This document shows positions 31,854-42,143 of a stretch of DNA of 45,481 bases, piece by piece; the stretch's first letter is position 1, and each line of letters begins with the position of its first letter. The translations under genes and the position numbers were made by a program. The stretch is from Rhizobium sp. Q54. Its GTDB lineage: Bacteria > Pseudomonadota > Alphaproteobacteria > CADEGL01. The notes beneath the pieces are model-generated. The model made no database searches. It had not been told where the DNA came from and saw nothing but the letters and a program-made list of their open reading frames with translations. The DNA lies in NCBI GenBank assembly GCA_945860095.1, contig CAMAPP010000005.1, positions 1 to 45,481 on the forward strand, in the 5' to 3' direction.

Positions 31854-32779
31854 TACCCTTCGGCCGGGTTCACGATGTTCAAAAGCGCCTCGCCCCGGCG
31901 CAGGCGCTTGATGTTCTCGGCCACCTGCATGGCGCAGGTGCGCGGATTGAGATCGCCCGCGATGTGCGGCGTGACGATGATCTTCGGATGTTTCCACAGC
32001 GGGTCGTCGGCGGGCAGCGGCTCCTTGTGAAAGACGTCGAGCATGGCGCCCGCGAGATGGCCCGAATCGAGCGCCGCGATCAGATCTTCGTTCACGACGT
32101 GCCGGCCGCGTGCCATGTTGACGACGAACGCGCCCCTGGGCAGCTGCGCCAAGGTCTTCGCGTTCAGGATGCCTTCCGTGTTGGGCGTGAGCGGCAGGAC
32201 GCAAACCAGATACTGGCTTTGTCCGAGAAAGCGCGGCAGCGCCGCCGCGCCGTGCAAACATTCCACCCCTTCTATGGCCTTGGGCGCGCGGCTCCAGCCC
32301 GAAACCTGGAAGCCGAGTGCCGCGAGCTTGCGCGCCGTATCGCCGCCGATTTCGCCGATGCCCATGACGCCGACGCGCGAGCGCGTGGTGTCGCCGCGCG
32401 GGAATTTGCGCCACGCGCTTTCGCTTTGCGCCCGGGCGTAATCGGCCATGTGCCGGTGATAGTGCAGCACGCCGTAAATGGCATATTCGCTCATCTGCGC
32501 GGTCAGATCGGTGTCCTTGATGCGGCAGACCGGCACGCCCTTGGGCAGATCGGTGTCGGCGAAGATGTGATCGACGCCCGCACCGATCGAGAAGATCGCC
32601 TTGAGATTGGGATAGCGCTTCAAATCGCCCGGTTCGGGCCGCCAAACGAGGGCGAATTCGATGTCCTCGGCGGGACCCGTTTCGGGCCACACGCGCATCT
32701 CGACATTGGCGCCGTAGTCGTTGAGAAAACGCAGCCATTCCTCGGGCTTGTCGAAGATGCTCTTGAACAGTAGCGCCAT
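31850..32779 (-). CDS. GhrA-like D-2-hydroxyacid dehydrogenase, copy 1 (distal)
   Basis: A 309-residue NAD(P)-dependent reductase of the glyoxylate/hydroxypyruvate reductase A group. The nucleotide fold GIGEIG is at 140-145. The catalytic set is R224 (NMARGRHVV), E253 (HKEPLP) and H272 (TPHIAG). The C-terminal LLNIVNPAEGY is family-typical. Its N-terminus (MALLFKS, RVWPETG, IEFALVWRPEPG) is closer to copy 3 than to copy 2. It is last in a leftward run that starts with yejA; the 77-bp gap before it is the longest within the run, so it may also have its own promoter. Confidence 0.9.
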   Translation of the reverse strand: MALLFKSIFDKPEEWLRFLNDYGANVEMRVWPETGPAEDIEFALVWRPEPGDLKRYPNLKAIFSIGAGVDHIFADTDLPKGVPVCRIKDTDLTAQMSEYAIYGVLHYHRHMADYARAQSESAWRKFPRGDTTRSRVGVMGIGEIGGDTARKLAALGFQVSGWSRAPKAIEGVECLHGAAALPRFLGQSQYLVCVLPLTPNTEGILNAKTLAQLPRGAFVVNMARGRHVVNEDLIAALDSGHLAGAMLDVFHKEPLPADDPLWKHPKIIVTPHIAGDLNPRTCAMQVAENIKRLRRGEALLNIVNPAEGY

Positions 32780-32856
32780 GGCGTCCCCCTCGTGTTGAAA
32801 AGCGTTCTAGCGGGCCGGACCAGGGCACATCCAATCGGATGGCCCGCGGCGCGCCT

Positions 32857-33792
32857 TCAGTAGCCGCGCCGGGAATCCGCGAGATTGACGAGCGGCCGAC
32901 CCGCGCGCAGCCGTCCGATATTCTCGATCGCCTGGTCGATGAGCAGCAGTCGGTTCGAATTGCCCGCGCGGTGCGGGGTCACGGTCACGCGCGGATGGCG
33001 CCAGAACGTACTGCTCGCCGGCAAGGGTTCGGCGCGGAAAACGTCGAGCGTGGCGTGCGACAAGCGGCCCGAATCGAGCGCGGCCAGCAAATCCTCCTCG
33101 ACCACGTGGCGCCCGCGCCCGAGATTGATGAACGACGCGCCCTCGGGCAATTGGCCGAGCGTGCGCGCGTTCACGATGCCCTCGGTCTCGGGCGTGAGGG
33201 GCAGGATGCATACAAGAATATCGGAGCGCGCAAGGAAGGCGCCGAGGCCGTCCGTGCCGTGAAAGCACTCGATATCGGGGTGGGTGTGGGGCCCGCGCGA
33301 CCAGCCGGCGGTGCGAAAACCGATGCCCGCGAGCGCTTGCGCCGCGCTCAGACCGATGGCGCCAAGTCCCATCACGCCCGCACGCCGTTCCCAGGCGCCC
33401 GGCTGGGCGATCTCGCGCCATTGGGCGCGCCGTTGCTGTTCCTGGTATTGCGGCATGTGGCGGTGGTGGCGCAAGGCGTGGAGGGCGACGTACTGCGTCA
33501 TGCCGAGCGTCATGCGCTCCTGCACGTTGCGGGTGATGGGCACGTTCCGGGGCAGGCTCGGGTCGCGCATCAAATGATCGATGCCGGCACCTGGCGAAAA
33601 AATAATCTTGAGGTTCTCCAGGCCCGTGAACTCGCCTTCGGGCATGCCTTCGACGAAGGCATAGGCGATCTCCTTGCGCGCGCCGATATCGGGCCAGACG
33701 CGAATTTCGATGTCCTGCAGCTCGCGCGCAAAGCGCGCCCGCCACGCGGTTACGTCGTCGTACGGACTGTGGAAGAGCAGAACCTCGGCCAT
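32857..33792 (-). CDS. GhrA-like D-2-hydroxyacid dehydrogenase, copy 2 (middle)
   Basis: A 311-residue paralogue. The nucleotide motif GLGAIG is near 142-147, and the catalytic set is R226 (NLGRGRHVV), E255 (RAEPLP) and H274 (TPHRAG). Its N-terminal substrate domain is the most different of the three (MAEVLLFHSPYDDV, YAFVEGMPEGEF), which implies another substrate. It starts 11 bp after copy 3. All essential residues are kept, so it is not a pseudogene. Confidence 0.9.
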   Translation of the reverse strand: MAEVLLFHSPYDDVTAWRARFARELQDIEIRVWPDIGARKEIAYAFVEGMPEGEFTGLENLKIIFSPGAGIDHLMRDPSLPRNVPITRNVQERMTLGMTQYVALHALRHHRHMPQYQEQQRRAQWREIAQPGAWERRAGVMGLGAIGLSAAQALAGIGFRTAGWSRGPHTHPDIECFHGTDGLGAFLARSDILVCILPLTPETEGIVNARTLGQLPEGASFINLGRGRHVVEEDLLAALDSGRLSHATLDVFRAEPLPASSTFWRHPRVTVTPHRAGNSNRLLLIDQAIENIGRLRAGRPLVNLADSRRGY

Positions 33793-33803
33793 GCGCCGCG
33801 TCC

Positions 33804-34730
33804 TTAGTATCCGAGCGAAATATCGACGATGTGCTGGAGGGGTTCGCCCGCCTTCGCGCGCCGGATATTCTCGACCACCTGGCCGATCACCGTGCGCGGA
33901 TCGGTATAGCTCGCGCAGTGCGGCGTGATCGTGATCTTGGGGTTTCGCCACAACTTGCTGTCGGCCGGCAGGGGCTCCTGGCGGAAGACATCGAGCGTCG
34001 CGTGCGACAGATGGCCCGAATCGAGCGCGGCCAGCAAATCCCCCTCGACCACATGCTGGCCGCGTCCGACATTCACGAAGGACGCGCCCTTGGGCAGCAT
34101 GGCGAAGGCGCGCGCGTTCAGGATATCGCGCGTCTCGGGCGTGAGCGGCAACAGACACACCAGAATCTCGGTCTTGCCGAGAAAAGCCGGCAGTTCCGCC
34201 ATGCCGGCGAAGCTCTCGATGCCGGGTTGGGTCTTTCGCGTGCGGCTCCAGCCGAGCACGTTGAAGCCGAGCGAAAGCAGTTTTTCGGCTGCATCCGCGC
34301 CCAGCACGCCGAGGCCCAGGATGCCGACGCCGCGCTGGTCGGCGGCGGGCTGCTTCAGTTCCTGCCACTTCGACCGGCGCTGTTGTTCCTCGTATTCGGG
34401 CTGCTGGCGATGATGGCGCAAGACCTGGCAGACGACGTATTCGGTCATGCGGCGCGTCAGGTTGATGTCCACGACGCGCGTGATCGGCAGCTTGGGCAGT
34501 TCGGGATCGCTGAACAGGTGATCCACGCCCGCGCCGAGCGAAAAGATCGCCTTCAGGTTCCGGTAGCTCTTGAGCTGGCCGGGTTCGGGCAGCCAGACGA
34601 GCGCGAACTCGATCTCGTCCGCGTTGCCCGTTTCGGGCCATACGCGCACATCGAGCTTGGGCGCCTGGCGCTTGAATTCCTCCACCCACCAAGGCGTGCG
34701 GCTCGAGCCGCTCTTGAACAACAGGGCCAT
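33804..34730 (-). CDS. GhrA-like D-2-hydroxyacid dehydrogenase, copy 3 (next to yejF)
   Basis: A 308-residue paralogue. The nucleotide motif GLGVLG is at 139-144, and the catalytic set is R223 (NVGRGQHVV), E252 (RQEPLP) and H271 (TPHCAS). The TPHCAS variant replaces the TPHxAG of the other two. It starts 2 bp after the yejF stop, so translation is probably coupled to the importer. Confidence 0.9.
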   Translation of the reverse strand: MALLFKSGSSRTPWWVEEFKRQAPKLDVRVWPETGNADEIEFALVWLPEPGQLKSYRNLKAIFSLGAGVDHLFSDPELPKLPITRVVDINLTRRMTEYVVCQVLRHHRQQPEYEEQQRRSKWQELKQPAADQRGVGILGLGVLGADAAEKLLSLGFNVLGWSRTRKTQPGIESFAGMAELPAFLGKTEILVCLLPLTPETRDILNARAFAMLPKGASFVNVGRGQHVVEGDLLAALDSGHLSHATLDVFRQEPLPADSKLWRNPKITITPHCASYTDPRTVIGQVVENIRRAKAGEPLQHIVDISLGY

Positions 34731-34732
34731 GT

Positions 34733-36361
34733 TCAGGTCCTCACGATTCCGGATTCCGCGGTTTCCAATTCGAAGGCCGCCGCCATCAGCGCCCGGGTAT
34801 AGGGCTCGCGCGGCGCGTCGAAAATCTGCGCCGCGGGGCCGCGTTCCACCACCCGGCCGTCGCGCATCACGATCACTTCGTCCGACAAGGCGCGCACGAC
34901 CTTGAGATCGTGGCTGATGAACAGATAGGCCAATTTGTACCGCATTTGCAAATCGCGCAGCAGATCGATGATTTGGGCCTGCACCGACATGTCCAGCGCC
35001 GAGGTCGGCTCGTCGAGCACGACGAAGCGGGGCTTGAGCACCATCGCGCGCGCAATCGCCACGCGCTGGCGCTGGCCGCCCGAAAATTCGTGCGGATAGC
35101 GGTGGCGCGAATCGGGATCGAGTCCGACCTCGCTCAGGGCATCGACGATCAGGCGCTCGCGCTCGGCCTGGTTCGCGCCGATGCGGTGGACCTCAAGGCC
35201 CTCGGCGACGATCTGACCGACCGAAAGGCGCGGCGACAACGAGCCGTAGGGGTCTTGGAAGACGATCTGCATTTCGCGGCGCAAGGGGCGCAATGCGCCG
35301 GCGCCAAGGCCCTGGATGTTTCGGCCGCGAAAGCGAATGGCGCCTTGGCTTGACGTCAGGCGCAGCAGGGCAAGGCCCAGGCTGGTCTTGCCCGAGCCGC
35401 TTTCACCCACCACGCCCAGGGTATGGCCTTCGCGGACCGCGAGGTCGAGCCCATCGACCGCCCGCACATGTTCGACCGCGCGGCGGAACACGCCCTTGCG
35501 GATGGGGAACCAGACCTTGAGTCCATCGGCGGCCATAATCTCGGGGGCGTCGGCAGCGGCGCGCGGCGGCGCGCCCTTGGGCTCGGCGGCCAGCAAATGG
35601 CGGGTATAGGCGTGTTGGGGATTGGTAAAAATCTCCTCGACCGGTCCCGTCTCGACGATCTCGCCGGCGGTCATCACCGCGACGCGCTTTGCGACCTTGC
35701 GCACGATGGCCAGGTCGTGGGTGATGAACAGCATCGCCATGCCGAGCCGGTGCTGAAGCTCGAGCAGCAATTTCAAAATCTGCGCTTGGATGGTGACGTC
35801 GAGCGCCGTGGTCGGCTCGTCCGCGATCAGCAGGTCCGGTTCATTCGCCAAGGCCATGGCGATCATCACGCGCTGGCGCTGGCCGCCCGACAATTCGTGC
35901 GGATAGGCGCCGAGACGCTGCTCGGCCTCGGGCAGGCCCACCAGATGCAGAAGCTCGATCACCCGCGCGCGCACGGCGGCCGCGCCCAGGCGCTTGTGGA
36001 CGATCAGGCTCTCGCCGATTTGCCGCTCGATGGTGTGCAGGGGGTTGAGCGCGGTCGTGGGTTCCTGGGGCACGAGCGCGGCGCGGCGGCCACGCACCGC
36101 GCGCAAGGCGGCTTCGCCGGCGCCCACGAGCTCGGCACCGTCGAAGCGGATCGAGGAGGCGGTGCCATGGCGGGCGACCGGGTAGGGCAGAAGTTGCAGA
36201 ATCGACAGCGCGCTGACCGATTTTCCCGAGCCGCTTTCGCCGACGAGCGCGAGCGTCTCGCCCTTGGCGATGTCGAAGGAAATGCCGCGCACCGCGTCGA
36301 TGCGCCGGTCGCCGATGTGGAAACTGACCGATAGGTCGCGAACCTGCACGAGCGCGCTCAT
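34733..36361 (-). CDS. yejF: Peptide ABC importer ATPase, two fused nucleotide-binding domains (YejF)
   Basis: A 542-residue protein with two complete ATPase domains. The first has Walker A GESGSGKS at 41-48, signature [15 protein letters not shown] and Walker [13 protein letters not shown]. The second has Walker [10 protein letters not shown], signature [15 protein letters not shown] and Walker [13 protein letters not shown]. Double NBDs in one chain are typical of YejF. It drives YejB/YejE import of peptides from the periplasm. It overlaps yejE by 4 bp (ATGA). Confidence 0.93.
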   Translation of the reverse strand: MSALVQVRDLSVSFHIGDRRIDAVRGISFDIAKGETLALVGESGSGKSVSALSILQLLPYPVARHGTASSIRFDGAELVGAGEAALRAVRGRRAALVPQEPTTALNPLHTIERQIGESLIVHKRLGAAAVRARVIELLHLVGLPEAEQRLGAYPHELSGGQRQRVMIAMALANEPDLLIADEPTTALDVTIQAQILKLLLELQHRLGMAMLFITHDLAIVRKVAKRVAVMTAGEIVETGPVEEIFTNPQHAYTRHLLAAEPKGAPPRAAADAPEIMAADGLKVWFPIRKGVFRRAVEHVRAVDGLDLAVREGHTLGVVGESGSGKTSLGLALLRLTSSQGAIRFRGRNIQGLGAGALRPLRREMQIVFQDPYGSLSPRLSVGQIVAEGLEVHRIGANQAERERLIVDALSEVGLDPDSRHRYPHEFSGGQRQRVAIARAMVLKPRFVVLDEPTSALDMSVQAQIIDLLRDLQMRYKLAYLFISHDLKVVRALSDEVIVMRDGRVVERGPAAQIFDAPREPYTRALMAAAFELETAESGIVRT

Positions 36362-37404
36362 CGCAAGGTCTTTCTCGGGTCGAAGGCGTCGCGCGCCGCC
36401 TCGCCGATGAAGATCAAGATCGAGAGCACGAAGGCCAGCACGAAGAAACCCGTGAGGCCCAGCCACGGCGCTTGCAGATTGGCCTTGCCCTGGGCCAAGA
36501 GCTCGCCGAGCGAGGCCGAGCCCGGCGGCAGGCCGAAGCCGAGGAAGTCGAGCGAGGTCAGCGTCGTGATCGAGCCGCTGGTGACGAAGGGCAGGAAGGT
36601 CAGCGTGGCGACCATGGCGTTGGGCAGCATATGCTTGAACATGAGCATCGCCGGGCGCACGCCGAGCGCGCGCGCCGCGCGCACGTAATCGAGATTGCGC
36701 GCGCGCAGGAATTCGGCACGCACCACCGCGACAAGATTCATCCACGAGAACGCGAGCATGAGCCCGAGAAGCCACCAGAAATTGGGCTCGACCACGCTCG
36801 CGAGGATGATCAGCAGGTAAAGCGTCGGCAGGCCCTCCCAGATTTCGATGAAGCGTTGGAGCAGCAAATCCGTCCAACCGCCGAAAAAGCCCTGCACCGC
36901 GCCGGCCACCACGCCGATCACCGACGACAATAGGGTGAGCGCGAGGCCGAAGAGCACGGAGATGCGAAAGCCGTACACCAGGCGCGCCAGGACGTCGCGC
37001 GCCTGATCGTCGGTGCCGAGCCAGTTGGCGGCCGAGGGCGGCGCGGGAGCGGGGACGGGCAAATCGAGGATGACCGTTCGCGGGCCGTAGGGGATAAGCG
37101 GGTGCAGCATCCAACCCTTCTCGGCGATGAGCGCGACCACCGCGCGGTCGCGGTAATCGGCCTCGGTCTCGAATTCGCCGCCAAAGACGGTTTCGGGGTA
37201 GGCCTTGAAAATCGGAATATAGGCGCCGCCGTCGTGCCAAACGAAGATCGGGCTGTCATTGGCGATGAACTCGGCGAACAGCGAGCCGAGGAACATCGCC
37301 AGGAAGGCCCATAGCGACCAATAGCCGCGCCGGTTGGCCTTGAAATTGTCGATGCGCCTTCGGGTCAGCGGCGTCACGCGGAAGCCGAGACAACGATCCG
37401 CCAT
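36358..37404 (-). CDS. yejE: Peptide ABC importer permease YejE
   Basis: A 348-residue permease. A short cytoplasmic start (PLTRRRIDNFKANRRGYWSLW) is followed by the first membrane segment. A long periplasmic part (IFVWHDGGAYIPIFKAYPETVFGGEFETEADYRD overall) is characteristic of YejE. The inner-membrane core ends with the EAA loop (RAARALGVRPAMLMFKHMLPNA), which contacts YejF. Its ATG follows the yejB stop directly, with GGGAGGG inside the end of yejB. Confidence 0.93.
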   Translation of the reverse strand: MADRCLGFRVTPLTRRRIDNFKANRRGYWSLWAFLAMFLGSLFAEFIANDSPIFVWHDGGAYIPIFKAYPETVFGGEFETEADYRDRAVVALIAEKGWMLHPLIPYGPRTVILDLPVPAPAPPSAANWLGTDDQARDVLARLVYGFRISVLFGLALTLLSSVIGVVAGAVQGFFGGWTDLLLQRFIEIWEGLPTLYLLIILASVVEPNFWWLLGLMLAFSWMNLVAVVRAEFLRARNLDYVRAARALGVRPAMLMFKHMLPNAMVATLTFLPFVTSGSITTLTSLDFLGFGLPPGSASLGELLAQGKANLQAPWLGLTGFFVLAFVLSILIFIGEAARDAFDPRKTLR

Positions 37405-38523
37405 CTAGCCCTCCCGCCGTTCGAAATCGATGCGCGGATCGACCAAGACATATGTCAGGTCGCGCACGATCGCCATCACGAGACCGAGAAGGGTGAAGAA
37501 ATACAGCGTGCCGAACATCACCGGATAATCCCGCGACAGCGCCGCCTCGTAGCCGAGCAGGCCCAGGCCGTCGAGCGAGAAGATGATCTCGATCAGCAAG
37601 GCCCCCGTGAACAGGATGCCGATGAAGGCCGAGGGGAAGCCCGCGATGACGATGATCATGGCGTTGCGGAAGACGTGGCCGAACAACACCCGGCGCTCGG
37701 CCAGGCCCTTGGCGCGCGCGGTCTGGACGTAGGTCTTGTTGATCTCCTCGAGAAACGAGTTCTTGGTCAACATCGTCAGGCCCGCGAAGCCACCGATGAC
37801 CAGGGCCGTCACGGGCAGCGCCATGTGCCAAAGATAATCGGCCGCCAGATCCGGCCAAGCCAATTGCCGCCAATTGTCCGAAACCAGGCCGCGCAGGGGA
37901 AACCACGAGAAATAGCCGCCGCCCGCGAACAGCACGACGAGCAGCAGGGCGAACAGGAAGCTCGGCACCGCATAGCCTACGATGACCACGGCGCTGGTCC
38001 AAAAATCGAAACGCGTGCCGTCGCGCACCGCCTTGCGCACGCCGAGCGGAATGGAAATCAGATAGACGAGCAGCGTCGTCCACAGGCCGAGCGAGATCGA
38101 AACCGGCATCTTTTCCAACACCAGGGCAACCACCGGGCGGTCGCGGAAAAACGAATTGCCGAAATCGAAGGTCGCATAGCTCGCGATCATCTTGGCGAAG
38201 CGTTCGTGCGGTGGACGGTCGAATCCGTAAAGCCGCTCGATTTCCTTGATCAGGGCGGGGTCGAGGCCGCGCGCGCCGCGATAAACCGAGGCGTTCGAAT
38301 CCGCGCCCGAGGCCGCGCCGCCCGGCTGATCGGGGCGCGCGTTCTCGCCCTGGCCGCTGCCCGAAAGGCGCGCCGTCGGATCGACGGCGGTGCCCTGGAT
38401 TTGCGCGATCAATTGCTCGACCGGACCGCCCGGAGCCGACTGCACGATGGCGAAATTGATCGTCATGATTCCGAACAGGGTCGGGATCACGAACAGCAGG
38501 CGGCGAATCGCATAGGCCAGCAT
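37405..38523 (-). CDS. yejB: Peptide ABC importer permease YejB
   Basis: A 372-residue permease. Its N-terminus ([25 protein letters not shown]) is the standard DppB-like first segment. A longer periplasmic loop (about residues 40-100) is typical of YejB. The EAA loop [22 protein letters not shown] and the end [15 protein letters not shown] are as expected. It lies 10 bp after yejA. Confidence 0.93.
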   Translation of the reverse strand: MLAYAIRRLLFVIPTLFGIMTINFAIVQSAPGGPVEQLIAQIQGTAVDPTARLSGSGQGENARPDQPGGAASGADSNASVYRGARGLDPALIKEIERLYGFDRPPHERFAKMIASYATFDFGNSFFRDRPVVALVLEKMPVSISLGLWTTLLVYLISIPLGVRKAVRDGTRFDFWTSAVVIVGYAVPSFLFALLLVVLFAGGGYFSWFPLRGLVSDNWRQLAWPDLAADYLWHMALPVTALVIGGFAGLTMLTKNSFLEEINKTYVQTARAKGLAERRVLFGHVFRNAMIIVIAGFPSAFIGILFTGALLIEIIFSLDGLGLLGYEAALSRDYPVMFGTLYFFTLLGLVMAIVRDLTYVLVDPRIDFERREG

Positions 38524-38533
38524 GACGCCTGCC

Positions 38534-40372
38534 TCAATTCTTGTTCTGCGCGGCGGAGCGGCGCGCCTCGAGCGCGCGCTCCCTCGCCGGGTCGATCCAC
38601 CACGTCGTCACCCCGAGACCGTAGCGCGGCGCGGTCGCGGGGCGGCCGAACTTATCCCAATAAAGCACGCGGAAGGTCCGGTTGTGGAACTGGGGCGCGA
38701 CGTAGAACCCCCAGGCGAGCACGCGGTCGAGCGCGCGCGTCCGGTCGATGAGCGCCGTCCGGTCGGGCGCGGCGATCACCAGATCGATCAGTTCGTCCAC
38801 CACAGGGTCGCGCACGCCGATGGTGTTCCGGCTGCCCTTTGTCTCGGCGGACTTGCTGCTCCAGAAATCGCGCTGCTCGTTGCCGGGCGAGAGCGACTGA
38901 CCGAAAACATCGACGATCACGTCGAAATCGAAATCGTCCTCGCGATTCTTGTACTGGGCGGTATCGACCGTGCGCACGCGCGCGTCCACCCCGAGGCGTC
39001 GCAGATTGCGCACATAGGCAAGCGCAAAGCGCTCCAGCGCCGGGCTGCTCAGCAGAATCTCGAAGTGCAAGGGCTTGCCGGACGCGGCCTCGACCAGCTT
39101 GCCCTCGCGCACCACGTATCCGGCCTCCTTCATCAAGGCAAACGCCGCGCGCAGATTGTCGCGGATATTGCCGCTGCCGTCGGTCTTGGGCGGCTCGTAG
39201 GCCGGGCCGAAAACCTCGCTGGGCACGCGGCCGCGAAAGCGTTCGAGGATCGCAAGCTCGCCCGGCCCCGGCAAATCGCGCGCCGCCAGTTCGGAATTCG
39301 AGAAATAGCTTTGCGTGCGCGCGTATTGGCCGAAGAACAGCGTCCGGTTCGACCAGTCGAAATCGAAGACATAGCCGAGCGCGCGGCGCACGCGCCGGTC
39401 GGCGAACATCGTCTTGCGCGTGTTGAAGACGAAGGCTTGCATGCCGGTCGGCAGCTCGTGCGGGATCGCTTCCTTGTGCAGCAGGCCGTCGCGCACCGCG
39501 GGCACGTCGTAGCTGAGCGCCCAGTCCTTCGCCGCGTTCTCCTGGAACAAATCGATCTGCCCCGCCTTCAGCGCCTCGCGCTGCACCGTGCGGTCGCGAT
39601 AGTACTCGTAGCGCAGCTCGTCGAAATTGTTTTGCCCCACGTTCACCGGCAGATTCGCCGCCCAATAATTCTCGACCCGGCGATAGACGATCGAACGCCC
39701 GGCATCGATGCGCTCGACCCGGTACGGCCCGCTGCCGAGCGGGGCTTCGAGCGTCGTCTTGGAGAAATCCCGGCCTTCCCAATAATGCTTCGGCAATACG
39801 GGCAATTGGCCGACGATCACCGGCAGCTCGCGATTCTCGCCGCCCTTGAAGGTGAATTTGACGCGCCGGGCGTCGAGCTTCTCGACCTTGGCCACGCTGG
39901 CGTAATAGGCCCGGTAGCGCGGATGGCCCTTGGTCTTGAGGGTTTCGAGCGAGAACACCACGTCGTCGGCAGTGATGGGCTTGCCGTCGTGAAACCGCGC
40001 CTCGGGGCGCAGATTGAAGATGACCCAGGCGCGGTCGGGCGGGGTTTCGACCGATTCGGCGACGAGGCCATATTCGGTGCCCGCCTCGTCGAGCGAGCCC
40101 GCGAGCAAGGTGTCGAACACCTCGCCCAGGCCCGCCGCCGGCACGCCCTTGAGGATATAGGGATTGAGATTGTCGAAGGTGCCGGTGGCGGCGTAGCGGA
40201 CGATGCCGCCCTTCGGCGCGTTCGGCTCGACATAGCGGAAATGCTTGAAGCCGGGCGGATAGCCGGGTTCGCCGTGGATCGCGATGCCGTGCCTGGCGCG
40301 CGCGCCCGGATCGGCCGCCAGCGGCGACGCAAGGCCGGCAAGCGCGAGCGCGACGGCGAATGCAAGACGCAT
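38534..40372 (-). CDS. yejA: Peptide ABC importer periplasmic binding protein YejA
   Basis: A 612-residue SBP family 5 protein. A Sec signal peptide of about 20 residues ([20 protein letters not shown]) is followed by [24 protein letters not shown], the YejA hallmark. Family landmarks include [31 protein letters not shown] and [15 protein letters not shown]. In E. coli and relatives this system takes up oligopeptides including microcin C. It is the first gene of a seven-gene leftward run, with a 101-bp gap to the hisN-like gene upstream that could hold the promoter. Confidence 0.93.
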   Translation of the reverse strand: MRLAFAVALALAGLASPLAADPGARARHGIAIHGEPGYPPGFKHFRYVEPNAPKGGIVRYAATGTFDNLNPYILKGVPAAGLGEVFDTLLAGSLDEAGTEYGLVAESVETPPDRAWVIFNLRPEARFHDGKPITADDVVFSLETLKTKGHPRYRAYYASVAKVEKLDARRVKFTFKGGENRELPVIVGQLPVLPKHYWEGRDFSKTTLEAPLGSGPYRVERIDAGRSIVYRRVENYWAANLPVNVGQNNFDELRYEYYRDRTVQREALKAGQIDLFQENAAKDWALSYDVPAVRDGLLHKEAIPHELPTGMQAFVFNTRKTMFADRRVRRALGYVFDFDWSNRTLFFGQYARTQSYFSNSELAARDLPGPGELAILERFRGRVPSEVFGPAYEPPKTDGSGNIRDNLRAAFALMKEAGYVVREGKLVEAASGKPLHFEILLSSPALERFALAYVRNLRRLGVDARVRTVDTAQYKNREDDFDFDVIVDVFGQSLSPGNEQRDFWSSKSAETKGSRNTIGVRDPVVDELIDLVIAAPDRTALIDRTRALDRVLAWGFYVAPQFHNRTFRVLYWDKFGRPATAPRYGLGVTTWWIDPARERALEARRSAAQNKN

Positions 40373-40473
40373 GGCGGCGATATCGATTCCCGAGTTTGGT
40401 GCGGCGAGCCTAGGTATTCGGCCCGGCGCGGGCAAGACGAGAAGCGCAGGCAAGGCGGAAGCGCGCGCGAACC

Positions 40474-41262
40474 TCAACCCGCGAGCGCCGCGATCGCGAG
40501 ACGATGCCCCGCCGAATCGCCGGCGGCGATCACGTTGCCGCTCGAGCGCACGGTCAAGGCCCCTCCATCCCAATCGGTCATCGCGCCGCCCGCGTTGTTG
40601 ACCACGGGCACGAGCGCGCAGAAATCGTAGGGCGACAGGCCGGCCTCGATCGCGAAATCGATATGGCCCGAGGCCACGAGGCCAAAGGCGTAGCAATCCG
40701 CGCCGTAGCGCACATAGCGCACCCGGTCGCGTAGACGCACAAAACGCCCGGCATTGTCGCCCCGGTACATGTCGGGCGAGGTGGTGTAAAGCATGGCCTG
40801 GGCGAGCGCCGCGCATTTGCGCCCGTGCGCCTTCTGGCCATTGAAGCGCGTACCGTGGCCATCCGCGCCGAGCCAACGCTCGCCGAGAATCGGCTGGTCG
40901 ATCACGCCCAGAATCGGCGATCCGCGACGGCACAGCGCGATGAGCGTGCCGAACAGCGGCACGCCGGCGATGAAGGATTTCGTGCCGTCGATGGGGTCGA
41001 TCACCCAGAGATATTCGGCGTCGGGATTTTTCGTGCCGTACTCCTCGCCCAGGATTCCGTGGGTGGGCAATTCGTTTTCGATGATCGCGCGGATCGCGGC
41101 TTCGACCTCGCGGTCCGCGATGGTCACCGGGCTCAGATCGCCCTTGATGTCGACATCGAAATCGGCGCGATAATGCCGGCGCACGATGCTGCGCGCGATG
41201 TCCGCGAGGCGTTTGGCGAGTTCGATATACTCGCCGCGGCACGCTTCCCCATCCGGCGTCAT
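40474..41262 (-). CDS. hisN: Inositol-monophosphatase-family phosphatase, probable histidinol-phosphatase (HisN)
   Basis: A 262-residue Mg-dependent phosphatase. Metal-site motifs are GEEYG (ILGEEYGTKN), WVIDPIDGTKSFIAG and the late AIEAGLSPYDFCALVPVVNNAGG with its aspartate. The DPIDGTKSFI form and GVPLFGTLIAL are more like HisN-type histidinol-phosphate phosphatase, which makes histidinol in histidine synthesis, than generic SuhB. HisN is therefore my best call; an inositol or other sugar-phosphate role is possible. Confidence 0.8.
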   Translation of the reverse strand: MTPDGEACRGEYIELAKRLADIARSIVRRHYRADFDVDIKGDLSPVTIADREVEAAIRAIIENELPTHGILGEEYGTKNPDAEYLWVIDPIDGTKSFIAGVPLFGTLIALCRRGSPILGVIDQPILGERWLGADGHGTRFNGQKAHGRKCAALAQAMLYTTSPDMYRGDNAGRFVRLRDRVRYVRYGADCYAFGLVASGHIDFAIEAGLSPYDFCALVPVVNNAGGAMTDWDGGALTVRSSGNVIAAGDSAGHRLAIAALAG

Positions 41263-41314
41263 TGGCGCGCGCCTATTCGCGTGGGTCTTGGATCGGGCGC
41301 GGCACGCGCGTCGA

Positions 41315-41857
41315 TCAGGGCAGGGGTTTCGGCGCCGCGCTTTGTCCGCGCAGATAGGCGACGAGGTTCGCGCGCTCCTTGGCGTCCTTGATGCCGGCGA
41401 AGGTCATCTTCGTGCCGGGTATCGCGGCTTTCGGATTTTCGAGAAAGGCGTCGAGCGTGTCGTAAGCCCAATTGCCGCCGGCCTTCTTCATGGCGTCGGA
41501 ATAGCTAAAACCAGGCAGATGGGCCTTCGGACCGCCGACCACGTCGTAAAGGTTCGGGCCGATCTTGTTCGCGCCGCCGTCATTGGCGGTGTGGCAGGAC
41601 GCGCATTTCTTGCCGAAGATTTTTTCGCCCTCGCCCGAAACGGCCACCTTGAGGCGATCGGCGATCGGGGTCGCTTGTGCCGCCGCCGGAGCGGGAGCGC
41701 CGGCCGACTTGGCGCCGCCATGACCCGCCGCAGCATCGTGGCCGCGCTCGACCTTGGGCGCGGGCACGAGGAAATCACCGATATGGCCGATGACCAGGAT
41801 GATCAACAGCGACATCAGGAACGCCCCGGCGATCTTGTTGGCTTCGAGCATATTCAT
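41315..41857 (-). CDS. Membrane-anchored cytochrome c (CycM-like)
   Basis: A 180-residue protein: an N-terminal membrane anchor (about 9-30, IAGAFLMSLLIILVIGHIGDFL), an Ala/Pro/Gly-rich linker (about 40-65), then a class I cytochrome c domain with heme motif C85-ASC-H89 and probable axial M151 (PGTKMTFAGI). Such anchored cytochromes carry electrons to cytochrome oxidase in alphaproteobacteria. It is divergent from kdsB, separated by two repeat arrays. Confidence 0.92.
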   Translation of the reverse strand: MNMLEANKIAGAFLMSLLIILVIGHIGDFLVPAPKVERGHDAAAGHGGAKSAGAPAPAAAQATPIADRLKVAVSGEGEKIFGKKCASCHTANDGGANKIGPNLYDVVGGPKAHLPGFSYSDAMKKAGGNWAYDTLDAFLENPKAAIPGTKMTFAGIKDAKERANLVAYLRGQSAAPKPLP

Positions 41858-41953
41858 GGTGCGACTTTCATGGCGCGACCCCGAAACCGCCGGTCATCCT
41901 GGCGCACGGGCTTGCATGTGGGCGGCGGCGGAACCTTAGCGGGGGCCATCCGG

Positions 41954-42081
41954 GCTTGTCCAGAAACGCGCTTCCTGTCCACGAAGCTGGTCCTGTCCAC
42001 GAAGCTGGGGCTTGTCCAGAAGCTGGGCCTGTCCACGAAGCTGGGCCTGTCCACGAAGCTGGGCCTGTCCACGAAGCTGGG
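41954..42081 (-). repeat. 18-bp tandem array, six units, between cytochrome c and kdsB
   Basis: Units start at 41974, 41992, 42010, 42028, 42046 and 42064, exactly 18 bp apart. The consensus is CCTGTCCACGAAGCTGGG; the third unit is GCTTGTCCAGAAGCTGGG, with a shifted base pair. A decayed unit (GCTTGTCCAGAAACGCG) starts at 41954. Four units are identical or nearly so, which suggests recent expansion. It reads as a six-residue repeat in any frame of the - strand (for example SFVDRP), but no convincing gene covers it. No unique spacers, hence not CRISPR. Confidence 0.88.
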
Positions 42082-42143
42082 CGCGCGTTGTCCGTGGCGG
42101 CATGCGGGCGCGATGTCCGCCCGCCTTCCCATATGTCCGCTTT

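Noticed and set aside
38522-40630. 702-codon + strand frame opposite yejA
   Set aside because: Antisense to a complete yejA with signal peptide; no homologous features.
41974-42081. Resemblance to a CRISPR array
   Set aside because: Units are directly joined without unique spacers, are only 18 bp, and no cas genes are present.
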